A stretch of 11,946 nt of DNA, from positions 1 through 11,946 of the forward strand of contig JAFVTJ010000098.1 in assembly GCA_017503305.1 (NCBI GenBank), in the 5' to 3' direction. The stretch comes from Clostridia bacterium (GTDB lineage: Bacteria; Bacillota_A; Clostridia; Oscillospirales; Acutalibacteraceae). Under the pieces are notes generated by a model. The model saw only the letters and a list, made by a program, of their open reading frames with translations. It had not been told where the DNA came from and ran no database searches. Shown one piece after another: positions 1 through 6,571 of this stretch (its first letter is position 1; the number at the start of each line of letters is the position of its first letter). Both the position numbers and the translations under genes were made by a program.

Positions 1-1713
1 CCTATGTCGGTTGTTGAAACCAATAATGAAATTAGGGTTTTGAAACTTCGCGAGCGTGAAGAAATCGAGCGTATTTTGGCCGAACTTTCGGCCGAGGCGG
101 GCGGCTTTACCGATAGCATTATTGCATCCTATAAGGCACTTTGTTCGCTTGATTTAATCTTCGCAAAGGCAAAGCTTGCTTATAAAATGAAGGCCGTAGT
201 GCCCCAAATTAACACAAAGGGTATGACTTACTTAAAACGAGCAAGGCATCCGCTTATTCATTACAAATCGGTAGTGCCGATAACGGTTGAGCTTGGTAAA
301 GCCTATAATTCTCTTATCATAACAGGTCCTAACACGGGCGGTAAAACCGTTACCCTTAAAACCATTGGACTTTTAACCCTTATGACAATGTGCGGGCTTA
401 TGATTCCCGCTGATGACGGTAGCCAGGTTGCGATTTTTAGCAAGGTTTTTGCTGACATCGGTGACGAGCAAAGCATTGAGCAGTCGCTTTCTACCTTCTC
501 GTCACATATGGTTAATATTATTTCTATTCTGGATTCGGCGGATAGTGATTCGCTTGTCCTTTTTGACGAGCTTTGCGCAGGTACCGACCCGATTGAAGGC
601 GCCGCATTGGCAAAGGCAATTTTGATGAGATTAGCCGCTTTTGGCAGTCGCGTAGTTGCGACTACCCACTATCCCGAGCTTAAATCCTATGCTATTGATG
701 CTTCGGGTGTTGAAAACGCATCCTGCGAATTTGACGTTGAAACCTTAAAGCCTACATACCGCCTGATAACCGGTATGCCCGGTCGTTCTAACGCTTTTGC
801 AATATCGGGCAAATTGGGACTGTCAAGCGATATTATTGAAAATGCAAAGCAAGAGGTTAGAGAAGAGGATTTGCGCTTTGAAAACGTTGTGGCAGCGCTC
901 GAAAAGGCAAGACTAAGTGCCGAAAAGGACCGCGAGGAAGCCGCGCGCCTTCGCGCCCAGGTTGCTGAAGTTAAGCGTAAAAGTGATATGCGCGAGCAGG
1001 AATTGCAGCTTAAAACCGAAAAGCTTATGCAGCAAACCCGCGAAAAAGCAAATACCATAATCGAAAATGCGCGCTATAAATCTTCACTTCTTTTAAACGA
1101 ATTAGAAGAAATGAAGAAAAAGCTTAATGCCGAAAATTCGGCAAAAATGGCGGAAAAAGCGCGTGCTATGTATAAGTCTTCTTTGAAGGAAATGGAAGAC
1201 GAGGCTAACCCCGTTGTAAGCAATAAGGCTGCGGGCGAGGCGGTAACGACTCTGCAAAAGGGCGATATTGTGCTTATAGCCGATATTAACCGTGACGCTA
1301 CCGTGCTTGAAGTGAAGGAAAAAGAAAACCGCGCTTACGTTATGTCGGGCTCTATAAAAATGTGGACCGATTTTGAAAATTTAAGGCTTAAATCTAAAAA
1401 TGCGCCCACAACCGAAATTAAGAAAACCCGTAACGTTTCAGGGTTACAGTCTCGCAAGGACCGTGTAATTTCGGGTGAGATTGATCTTCGCGGTCAGGCT
1501 TCTGACGAAGCCATTTTAGAGCTTGACAGTTATATTGATAATGCCGTGCTTTCGGGCATTGAAACCATTCGTATTATTCACGGCAAGGGCACGGGCGTGT
1601 TGCGCAAGAACGTTCAAGCGCATTTAAGACACCACAAAAACATTGAAAGCTTTCGCCTTGGCACCTTTGGTGAGGGCGAAAACGGTGTGACCATAGCGCA
1701 GCTTAAGAATTAA
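1..1713 (+). CDS. mutS2: Endonuclease MutS2, 3' part (5' end outside window)
   Basis: MutS2 is a MutS-family ATPase without the mismatch-recognition domain. It is known for suppressing recombination and, in Bacillus, for splitting collided ribosomes. The reading frame is open to the window edge, so the ATG at 4 is probably internal; about 570 residues are visible against roughly 780 in a full protein. Numbering from that ATG, the ATPase domain has Walker A GPNTGGKT (108-115), Walker B LVLFDEL (184-190) with the following CAGTDP, and the THYPELK switch region (221-227). A long charged coiled-coil segment follows (about 280-400). The C-terminal Smr nuclease/RNA-binding domain (about 490-569) carries IDLRG (493-497) and HGKGTG (526-531). 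The missing part is the N-terminal clamp/lever region. No truncation or frameshift is visible in what remains. The next gene starts 17 bases after the stop, so the two may share a transcript. Confidence 0.95.
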   Translation, partial: PMSVVETNNEIRVLKLREREEIERILAELSAEAGGFTDSIIASYKALCSLDLIFAKAKLAYKMKAVVPQINTKGMTYLKRARHPLIHYKSVVPITVELGKAYNSLIITGPNTGGKTVTLKTIGLLTLMTMCGLMIPADDGSQVAIFSKVFADIGDEQSIEQSLSTFSSHMVNIISILDSADSDSLVLFDELCAGTDPIEGAALAKAILMRLAAFGSRVVATTHYPELKSYAIDASGVENASCEFDVETLKPTYRLITGMPGRSNAFAISGKLGLSSDIIENAKQEVREEDLRFENVVAALEKARLSAEKDREEAARLRAQVAEVKRKSDMREQELQLKTEKLMQQTREKANTIIENARYKSSLLLNELEEMKKKLNAENSAKMAEKARAMYKSSLKEMEDEANPVVSNKAAGEAVTTLQKGDIVLIADINRDATVLEVKEKENRAYVMSGSIKMWTDFENLRLKSKNAPTTEIKKTRNVSGLQSRKDRVISGEIDLRGQASDEAILELDSYIDNAVLSGIETIRIIHGKGTGVLRKNVQAHLRHHKNIESFRLGTFGEGENGVTIAQLKN

Positions 1714-1730
1714 AAATGCGAGGGAAGAAA

Positions 1731-2834
1731 ATGCAAAAAATTATAACCGGCGAAAATTCCTACAAGCAAATTGGCGGAATTTTAAAGAATGAAAAAGTAA
1801 ACAAATATATGCTTGTTTGCCGTCCTTCATTTTTTAAAATGGGACTTAATGAGTATTTTGACAGCGTAGATATTCCTTGTGTGTATTTTACCGATTTTAC
1901 GGTTAATCCCAAGTATGAAGAAATTTGCCTTGGTGTAGAGCTGTTTAAAAAGGAAAATTGCGATGCCATTGTTGCGGTGGGTGGCGGTAGCGCCATTGAC
2001 GTTGCAAAATGTATTAAGGCTTTTGTAAATTTACCGCAGGGCGAATTGTATTTTAAGCAAAAGCTTAATGATAACGAAATACCGCTGATTTCTGTACCTA
2101 CCACAGCTGGCACAGGCAGTGAATCTACACGTTTTGCGGTATTTTATTATAATGGCGAAAAGGAATCGCTTTCTGAAAAATATTGGCTTCCCGAATATGC
2201 CTTTTTAGACCATACCTTGCTTTATTCCTTGCCGCAATACCAAAAAAAGTGCACCCTTTTGGATGCACTTTGTCAGGCGATTGAATCGTGGTGGTCGGTA
2301 AACTCTAACGAAGAAAGTCGCGAGTATGCTAAAATTGCGGTTGAAAAAATAATGCAAAATTACAAGGGTTATATCTTTGAAAACGACCCTCAGGCCACTA
2401 AAGAAATTATGCTTGGTTCTAACTATGCGGGCAGGGCTATCAACATAACCGCTACCACTTCAGCTCACGCTATGAGCTATAAAATGACTACCCTTTATGA
2501 TATTCCGCACGGGCACGCGGTGGGAATAGGACTTGCGCATATTTGGGATTATATGATAAAAAATCCCCAAAATTGTACCGATAGTCGCGGTGAAGCGTAT
2601 CTTCTTAAAACTTTTGATGATATTGCAGCGGCTATGGGGTGTGCTGATGCCATAGAAGCGGTAAAAATGTATAAAGAAATGTTAAAGGAATTGGATATTG
2701 TAGGCCCTAAAGCCACAAGCGAAGAGCTTGATATATTAGCTTCTTCCGTAAATGCTAGCAGGCTTAAAAATAACCCTGTGGCATTGTCAAAAGACGTGCT
2801 TTATGATTTATACCAAAAGATAACCCAAAGATGA
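1731..2834 (+). CDS. Phosphonoacetaldehyde reductase-type iron alcohol dehydrogenase, copy A
   Basis: This is a group III (iron-type) alcohol dehydrogenase most like the hydroxyethylphosphonate dehydrogenase/PhpC-FomC branch, which reduces phosphonoacetaldehyde to 2-hydroxyethylphosphonate with NAD(P)H in the cytoplasm. Visible motifs are the nucleotide-binding AVGGGSAIDVAK (82-93), PTTAGTGSE (123-131) and the metal site D178, Q182, H246 and H260. Q182 stands where FucO-like enzymes have a histidine; both copies here share this. I start the gene at the second ATG (1731), not at 1716. AGGG at 1721-1724 is then well spaced, and the protein becomes 367 residues, exactly the length of copy B, to which it aligns without gaps at about 64% identity. 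It lies close behind mutS2 and has no obvious promoter of its own. The substrate is inferred from the nearby phosphonate operon; another small aldehyde is possible. Confidence 0.85.
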   Translation: MQKIITGENSYKQIGGILKNEKVNKYMLVCRPSFFKMGLNEYFDSVDIPCVYFTDFTVNPKYEEICLGVELFKKENCDAIVAVGGGSAIDVAKCIKAFVNLPQGELYFKQKLNDNEIPLISVPTTAGTGSESTRFAVFYYNGEKESLSEKYWLPEYAFLDHTLLYSLPQYQKKCTLLDALCQAIESWWSVNSNEESREYAKIAVEKIMQNYKGYIFENDPQATKEIMLGSNYAGRAINITATTSAHAMSYKMTTLYDIPHGHAVGIGLAHIWDYMIKNPQNCTDSRGEAYLLKTFDDIAAAMGCADAIEAVKMYKEMLKELDIVGPKATSEELDILASSVNASRLKNNPVALSKDVLYDLYQKITQR

Positions 2835-2842
2835 GGGTTTTT
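2822..2842 (+). terminator. Weak hairpin plus T-run overlapping the stop of reductase copy A
   Basis: AACCC (2822-2826) can pair with GGGTT (2835-2839) across an 8-base loop that includes the TGA stop, and a run of five Ts ends at 2842. Only five base pairs form, so termination would be partial at best. It separates copy A from the promoter in front of the PHP gene. Confidence 0.3.
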
Positions 2843-2854
2843 GTTGAAAAATTC

Positions 2855-2882
2855 TTGTTTTTTCAGTGGAATGCAGTATAAT
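2855..2882 (+). promoter_or_regulatory. Possible sigma-A promoter for the PHP hydrolase gene
   Basis: TTGTTT (2855-2860), a 16-base spacer and a perfect TATAAT (2877-2882) lie just upstream of the PHP gene. The expected transcription start would fall at about 2889, right at the ribosome binding site, giving a leader of only about 10 bases. That is unusually short, so the call is tentative. Confidence 0.45.
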
Positions 2883-2899
2883 CTTTTTGAGGTGATTGA

Positions 2900-3571
2900 A
2901 TGTATAAATACGAAACACATCTGCATACTTCTCCTGTTAGTCGTTGCGCGATTGCAAGTGTAGAAGAAAGCTTAAAGTATTATAAAGAACTGGGATATGA
3001 CGGCGTCTTTATTACTAACCATTTTCCTGACGTGGATGATAGTGACCGAACCTACGAGGAAAAGGTAAACTATTATTTTTCGGATTATGAAAAGGGTTTA
3101 GAATTAAGTAAAACCATTGGTATTAAGGTTTTTTGCGGTGTTGAAACTACTTACGGCGGTACCGATTTTTTGGTGTACGGACTCAGTAAAGAATGGTTCC
3201 TTTCTTACCCCGAAATTATGAATATGAAACAGAGTGATAAGCTTACATTTATGAGGGAAAGCGGTGCACTTATAATTCAGGCACATCCCTTCCGTGAAGC
3301 ATGGTATATTGACCATATTCGACTTTTCCCCAGACACGTTGACGGTGTTGAAATAATGAACGCTAACAGACCCGATGAGGAAAACGATTTGGCTAAAATC
3401 TATTGTGAGCATTACGGACTTATTAAATTTGCAGGTTCAGATAATCATTCGGCCTCAATGCAGAAGAAACTGTTTGGTGTATGCTTTGAAGAACCTATCT
3501 GCAGCGTAGAAGATTTTATAGAAAAAGCTAAAAACGGCAAAGCAGAGGTTTTTGCGCTTAAAAGCGAATAA
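2900..3571 (+). CDS. PHP-domain metal-dependent hydrolase
   Basis: This 223-residue protein has the polymerase-and-histidinol-phosphatase (PHP) fold, a cytoplasmic metal-dependent phosphoesterase barrel. The metal-ligand motifs appear in order: HLHT with H7 and H9, NHF with H41, GVET with E82, QAHPFR with H129 and GSDNH with D181 and H183. The protein is a single complete PHP domain with no polymerase or PolX part. The start is supported by GAGGTGA at 2889-2895. Many clostridial genomes carry stand-alone PHP proteins of this size; some act on nucleotides or histidinol phosphate, but the substrate cannot be read from sequence. It sits between the two phosphonoacetaldehyde reductase genes, so a role on a phosphonate-pathway phosphoester is conceivable but unsupported. 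A simple passenger gene is equally possible. Confidence 0.85.
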   Translation: MYKYETHLHTSPVSRCAIASVEESLKYYKELGYDGVFITNHFPDVDDSDRTYEEKVNYYFSDYEKGLELSKTIGIKVFCGVETTYGGTDFLVYGLSKEWFLSYPEIMNMKQSDKLTFMRESGALIIQAHPFREAWYIDHIRLFPRHVDGVEIMNANRPDEENDLAKIYCEHYGLIKFAGSDNHSASMQKKLFGVCFEEPICSVEDFIEKAKNGKAEVFALKSE

Positions 3572-3602
3572 TCCCTTCTTTTGTGTACTGCAGCACAGTT
3601 AC

Positions 3603-3633
3603 AACCAATTGTGAGCAAGGTTAAGGTTTTTTT
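3603..3633 (+). terminator. Possible terminator after the PHP gene
   Basis: AACC (3603-3606) and TTG (3609-3611) can pair with CAA (3616-3618) and GGTT (3619-3622), leaving a TGAG loop and a two-base bulge. AAGG and seven Ts (3627-3633) follow. The stem is short and bulged, so this is a modest candidate. Confidence 0.35.
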
Positions 3634-3690
3634 CTGAAAAGTAGAAAATGGCGTACGTTTTCTATGCTTGCTATGGTATAAGATAAAATT

Positions 3691-3724
3691 AAAAGATGCA
3701 CGAAAATTTCGTGCATCTTTTTTT
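3691..3724 (+). terminator. Strong hairpin terminator (stem GATGCACG), possibly bidirectional
   Basis: AAAAGATGCACGAAA (3691-3705) is a perfect inverted repeat of TTTCGTGCATCTTTT (3707-3721), and the T-run continues to 3724. The GC-containing core pairs GATGCACG with CGTGCATC. The A-rich left flank lets it work on the minus strand too. It lies 120 bases after the PHP stop and directly upstream of a second perfect hairpin. It may therefore be the insulating terminator of an old IS200-type left end rather than the PHP gene's own terminator. Confidence 0.7.
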
Positions 3725-3734
3725 GTATAACGAA

Positions 3735-3800
3735 AACCACGCGATAGTCGCGTGGTTCAAAAGAGGTTAACCGATGAACAATGAAAAAAGAAGTTTGTGT
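3735..3800 (+). mobile_element. Possible remnant of an IS200/IS605-type left end with the first codons of tnpA
   Basis: A perfect 10-bp hairpin with a TAG loop (AACCACGCGA 3735-3744, TCGCGTGGTT 3748-3757) is followed by a ribosome binding site (AGAGG 3762-3766) and ATG at 3774. The ATG opens MNNEKRSL before the frame runs into an unrelated palindromic repeat and stops at 3813-3815. IS200-family elements typically carry a terminator hairpin and a second hairpin just ahead of tnpA, and clostridial TnpA proteins often start with a similar short charged stretch before HTKW. I judge this as a left end with tnpA lost after about eight codons. It rests on recalled family architecture; no transposase catalytic residues remain. 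Confidence 0.35.
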
Positions 3801-3803
3801 CGA

Positions 3804-3937
3804 GCCTCCCTCTGACGAGGGAGGTGGCACGGCTTTAGTCGTGACGGAGGGAGAGAAAACATTAAACACTACAAATATTTCGCTTTTTCTCTCCCCCAGT
3901 CATTTACAAATGACAGCCCCCTCGTCAGAGGGGGCCG
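3804..3937. repeat. Palindromic MITE-like intergenic repeat
   Basis: This is a nested inverted repeat. The left hairpin CCTCCCTC/GAGGGAGG (3805-3824) and right hairpin GCCCCCTC/GAGGGGGC (3916-3935) contain CCCTCTGACGAGGG and its exact reverse complement (3808-3821 and 3919-3932). Inside them, GACGGAGGGAGAGAAAA (3843-3859) pairs with TTTTCTCTCCCCCAGTC (3885-3901) with two mismatches. A small CATTT/AAATG hairpin lies at 3901-3912. There is no coding capacity. Elements with this look are scattered between genes in many clostridial genomes (recalled, not searched). The exact ends are uncertain because no target-site duplication could be fixed. Confidence 0.65.
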
Positions 3938-4094
3938 ATGATTATCTCTGAAGCTATAATTTGTGCATTTTAAATTTAGTGTGAAGCGGCACATTTACAA
4001 ATAACGCTATGGTTATATTTTTAGGTCAAAAGTATATTAATAATCAACAAAAGGTGATAAAATTGCCGTTTACAATTAATTTACAAATTATTTG

Positions 4095-4122
4095 TTGACA
4101 ATTTGTTGATTTTTGATATAAT
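4095..4122 (+). promoter_or_regulatory. Near-consensus sigma-A promoter of the phosphonate operon
   Basis: Perfect TTGACA (4095-4100), a 16-base spacer and perfect TATAAT (4117-4122) with an extended TG one base upstream of the -10 (4114-4115). Transcription should start at about 4129, leaving a leader of about 25 bases before the ATG at 4154. TTTGTTGA occurs twice in direct orientation, ten bases apart (4092-4099 and 4102-4109), across the -35 and spacer. An inverted copy lies at 4044-4051. These could be repressor sites, since a promoter this strong would otherwise be constitutive. Confidence 0.85.
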
Positions 4123-4153
4123 CACAAAAGACCATTTACGAAAGGAAAAAATT

Positions 4154-5461
4154 ATGAATACAAACAAAACTACCATTTATATGTGCTTTTCAACCGATAT
4201 AATCCATAGCGGACACATCGACATTATTAAAAACGCTTCGAAACTCGGTGAGCTTACAATCGGCGTGCTTTCGGATGAAGCCGTGGCAAGCTTTAAGCGT
4301 TTTCCCTTGATTCCTTTTAGCGAAAGAAAAAGTATTTTTGAAAATATCGTCGGTGTAAGCCGTGTTATTGAGCAAAAGACCTTGAGCTACGTTGATATTT
4401 TGCGTGAATTAAAGCCTACTATCGTAGTTCACGGCGATGACTGGCGCACAGGCTTCCAAAAGCCTATCCGTGACGAAGTTGTAAGTGTTTTAGCCGAATA
4501 CGGCGGAAGACTTGTAGAATACCCCTATTCTGCTGACAGTAAATTTGAAGAGCTTGAAAAACGCTCAAGAATTCAGTTAGGCACACCCGATATGCGCCGT
4601 GGCAGACTCAGAAAGCTTATCGACCTTAAAGGCTGTGTTTCGGCATTGGAAGCCCATAGCGGTATTACAGGCTTAATTGCCGAAAATACCACCGTTTTAC
4701 AGGACGGCAAAACCTATCAGTTTGATGCTATGTGGGTTTCAAGCCTTTGTGACAGTACCGCAAAGGGTAAGCCCGATATTGAGCTTGTTGATATGACTTC
4801 CCGTTTCAGAACGATTGATGATATTATGGAAGTTACCACAAAGCCGATTATTTTCGACGGTGACACAGGCGGACTTACCGAACACTTTGTTTACACCGTA
4901 AAAAGCCTTGAACGTATGGGTGTTTCAATGGTTATTATTGAAGATAAAACAGGTCTTAAAAAGAATTCGCTTTTTGGTACCGAAGTGGAGCAAACACAGG
5001 ATTCTATTGAAAATTTCTGTGAAAAAATCCGCGCAGGTAAGGCGGCGCAAAAAACCAAGGACTTTATGATTTGCGCCCGTATTGAAAGCCTTATTTTAGA
5101 GCGTGGTATGGATGACGCATTAGAACGCGCATTTGCTTTTTCGGGTGCAGGTGCCGATGCTATTATGATACATTCACGCAAAAAGGACCCTGCTGAAATT
5201 TTTGAATTTGTAGAAAAATTTAGAGCGCAAAATCAAAATACACCTATTGTTGTAGTGCCTACTTCCTTTAATTCGGTAACCGAAGAAGAATTTAAGGAAC
5301 GTGGTGTTAATGTGGTTATTTATGCTAACCAATTAACACGAAGCGGATTCCCTGCAATGCAAAACGTGGCAAAAACAATACTTACAAATCATCGCGCTAA
5401 GGAAGCTGATGATATGTGTATGAGTATTAAGGAAATTATAAACTTAATTCCGGAGGAATAA
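4154..5461 (+). CDS. Cytidylyltransferase-phosphoenolpyruvate mutase fusion (Fom1-like)
   Basis: A 435-residue two-domain cytoplasmic enzyme. Residues 1 to about 140 form a nucleotidyltransferase of the TagD/GCT type, with HSGH at 18-21 and HGDDWRTG at 93-100. Residues about 150-435 form phosphoenolpyruvate mutase, which rearranges PEP to phosphonopyruvate, the committed C-P bond-forming step. The mutase has DGDTGG (235-240) for Mg2+ and the signature EDK-x5-NS (263-272) that separates it from isocitrate lyase relatives. The same fusion occurs in fosfomycin Fom1, whose first domain makes CMP-HEP; that role is inferred here. The canonical RTxGISTT of TagD is not evident; RTGFQKPIRDE (98-108) stands in that region. 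I reject the upstream TTG at 4103 because it lies inside the promoter. The ATG at 4154 has AAAGGA at 4141-4146. First gene of the operon; its end overlaps the next gene's ribosome binding site. Confidence 0.93.
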   Translation: MNTNKTTIYMCFSTDIIHSGHIDIIKNASKLGELTIGVLSDEAVASFKRFPLIPFSERKSIFENIVGVSRVIEQKTLSYVDILRELKPTIVVHGDDWRTGFQKPIRDEVVSVLAEYGGRLVEYPYSADSKFEELEKRSRIQLGTPDMRRGRLRKLIDLKGCVSALEAHSGITGLIAENTTVLQDGKTYQFDAMWVSSLCDSTAKGKPDIELVDMTSRFRTIDDIMEVTTKPIIFDGDTGGLTEHFVYTVKSLERMGVSMVIIEDKTGLKKNSLFGTEVEQTQDSIENFCEKIRAGKAAQKTKDFMICARIESLILERGMDDALERAFAFSGAGADAIMIHSRKKDPAEIFEFVEKFRAQNQNTPIVVVPTSFNSVTEEEFKERGVNVVIYANQLTRSGFPAMQNVAKTILTNHRAKEADDMCMSIKEIINLIPEE

Positions 5462-5463
5462 TA

Positions 5464-6567
5464 ATGCAACAAATTTTAAGCGGTGCAAATGCACACAGGG
5501 AAATTGAAAATATTTTAAAGTCCTTAAATTCCAAAAAGTTTATGCTTGTTTGTGATTCGGCTTTTGGCTTTTTGCAAATTAAGGATTATTTTGACAGCTT
5601 GGATATTCCAAAGGTGGTATTCAGTGATTTTACCGTTAACCCCTTGTATGAAGACGTTTGCAAGGGTGTTGAGCTATTTAACGGCGAAAAGTGTGATGCT
5701 ATTGTAGCGGTAGGCGGCGGCAGTACCATTGACGTGGCTAAATGTATTAAGCTGTTTTGCAAAATGGACAGTACACAAAATTATTTACAGCAGGAGTTTT
5801 TAGATACCGAAATTCCCCTTATCGCACTTCCCACAACTGCAGGTACAGGCAGTGAATCTACCCGCTATGCCGTAATTTATTATAAGGGCGAAAAGCAATC
5901 AATCACTTCAAATAGCATAATCCCCGATTTTGCGGTTTTAGAGCCAAGTGTTTTAAAAACCTTGCCTGTTTATCAAAAAAAATGCACCCTTTTAGATGCG
6001 CTTTGTCAGGCGATTGAATCGTGGTGGTCGGTTAATTCCAATGATGAAAGCAAGGAATACTCTAAAAAAGCGGTTGAAAGCATAGTTAAAAACTATAAAA
6101 AGTATTTAAGCGACCCTAATGATGATATTTTGGCTCAAATTATGACCGCTTCTAACTATGCAGGCAGGGCGATAAACATAACCGCAACTACATCCGCACA
6201 CGCTATGAGCTATAAAATGACTTCTATTTACGGTATACCGCACGGTCATGCGGTGGCAATCGGGCTTCCGCATATATGGGAATATATGATAACAAATACC
6301 GAAAATTGTATTGATAGCCGTGGCGAAGAATATTTGCTTAAAACCTTTAATGATATTGCAAATTCTATGGGCTGTAAAACCGCGTTAGATGCAGTAGCAA
6401 TGTTTAAAGAGCTGTTAAAGGAATTAGAGCTTGAAGGTCCTAAGGCTAATAATCAGGAATTAGTGCTTTTGACCGCTTCGGTAAACGTTGGAAGACTTAA
6501 AAACAACCCTGTTGCATTGTCGAAGGACGTACTTTACGATTTGTATTTAAAAATAACACAAAGGTGA
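5464..6567 (+). CDS. Phosphonoacetaldehyde reductase-type iron alcohol dehydrogenase, copy B
   Basis: A 367-residue iron-type alcohol dehydrogenase, paralogous to the gene at 1731-2834. Its place between PEP mutase and phosphonopyruvate decarboxylase makes phosphonoacetaldehyde the probable substrate and 2-hydroxyethylphosphonate the product, as for FomC and PhpC. Motifs are AVGGGSTIDVAK (82-93), PTTAGTGSE (123-131), metal-site residues D178, Q182, H246 and H260, and the conserved C-terminal stretch NNPVALSKDVLYDLY (347-361). As in copy A, glutamine replaces one usual metal-ligand histidine. GGAGG (5452-5456) lies within the last codons of the mutase gene and the start is two bases after its stop, so translation is probably coupled. 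The divergence from copy A is greatest at about 31-40 and 101-110, and least around the metal site. Confidence 0.9.
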   Translation: MQQILSGANAHREIENILKSLNSKKFMLVCDSAFGFLQIKDYFDSLDIPKVVFSDFTVNPLYEDVCKGVELFNGEKCDAIVAVGGGSTIDVAKCIKLFCKMDSTQNYLQQEFLDTEIPLIALPTTAGTGSESTRYAVIYYKGEKQSITSNSIIPDFAVLEPSVLKTLPVYQKKCTLLDALCQAIESWWSVNSNDESKEYSKKAVESIVKNYKKYLSDPNDDILAQIMTASNYAGRAINITATTSAHAMSYKMTSIYGIPHGHAVAIGLPHIWEYMITNTENCIDSRGEEYLLKTFNDIANSMGCKTALDAVAMFKELLKELELEGPKANNQELVLLTASVNVGRLKNNPVALSKDVLYDLYLKITQR

Positions 6568-6571
6568 TAAT

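Noticed and set aside
1716..1730. First ATG of reductase copy A
   Set aside because: AGGG at 1721-1724 would be inside the coding region. Starting at 1731 gives the same N-terminus and length as copy B.
3735..3770. tRNA T-arm-like GGTTCAA next to a hairpin
   Set aside because: No acceptor, D or anticodon arms fit around it; the hairpin is better explained as part of an IS-type left end.
3621..3869. Minus-strand open frame of 82 residues
   Set aside because: It runs through a terminator hairpin and the palindromic repeats and has no family resemblance; it is a by-product of repeat sequence.
4063..4098. Mini-frame from TTG with an AGGTG upstream, a possible leader peptide
   Set aside because: It lies upstream of the only convincing promoter and ends inside its -35, with no attenuator structure following.
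4103..4153. Upstream TTG start adding 17 residues to the mutase fusion
   Set aside because: It lies inside the promoter spacer, upstream of the predicted transcription start. The ATG at 4154 has a good ribosome binding site and gives the normal N-terminus before the HSGH domain.
3572..4153. CRISPR array
   Set aside because: The repeats here are inverted arms and unevenly spaced short words, not regularly spaced direct repeats with unique spacers.
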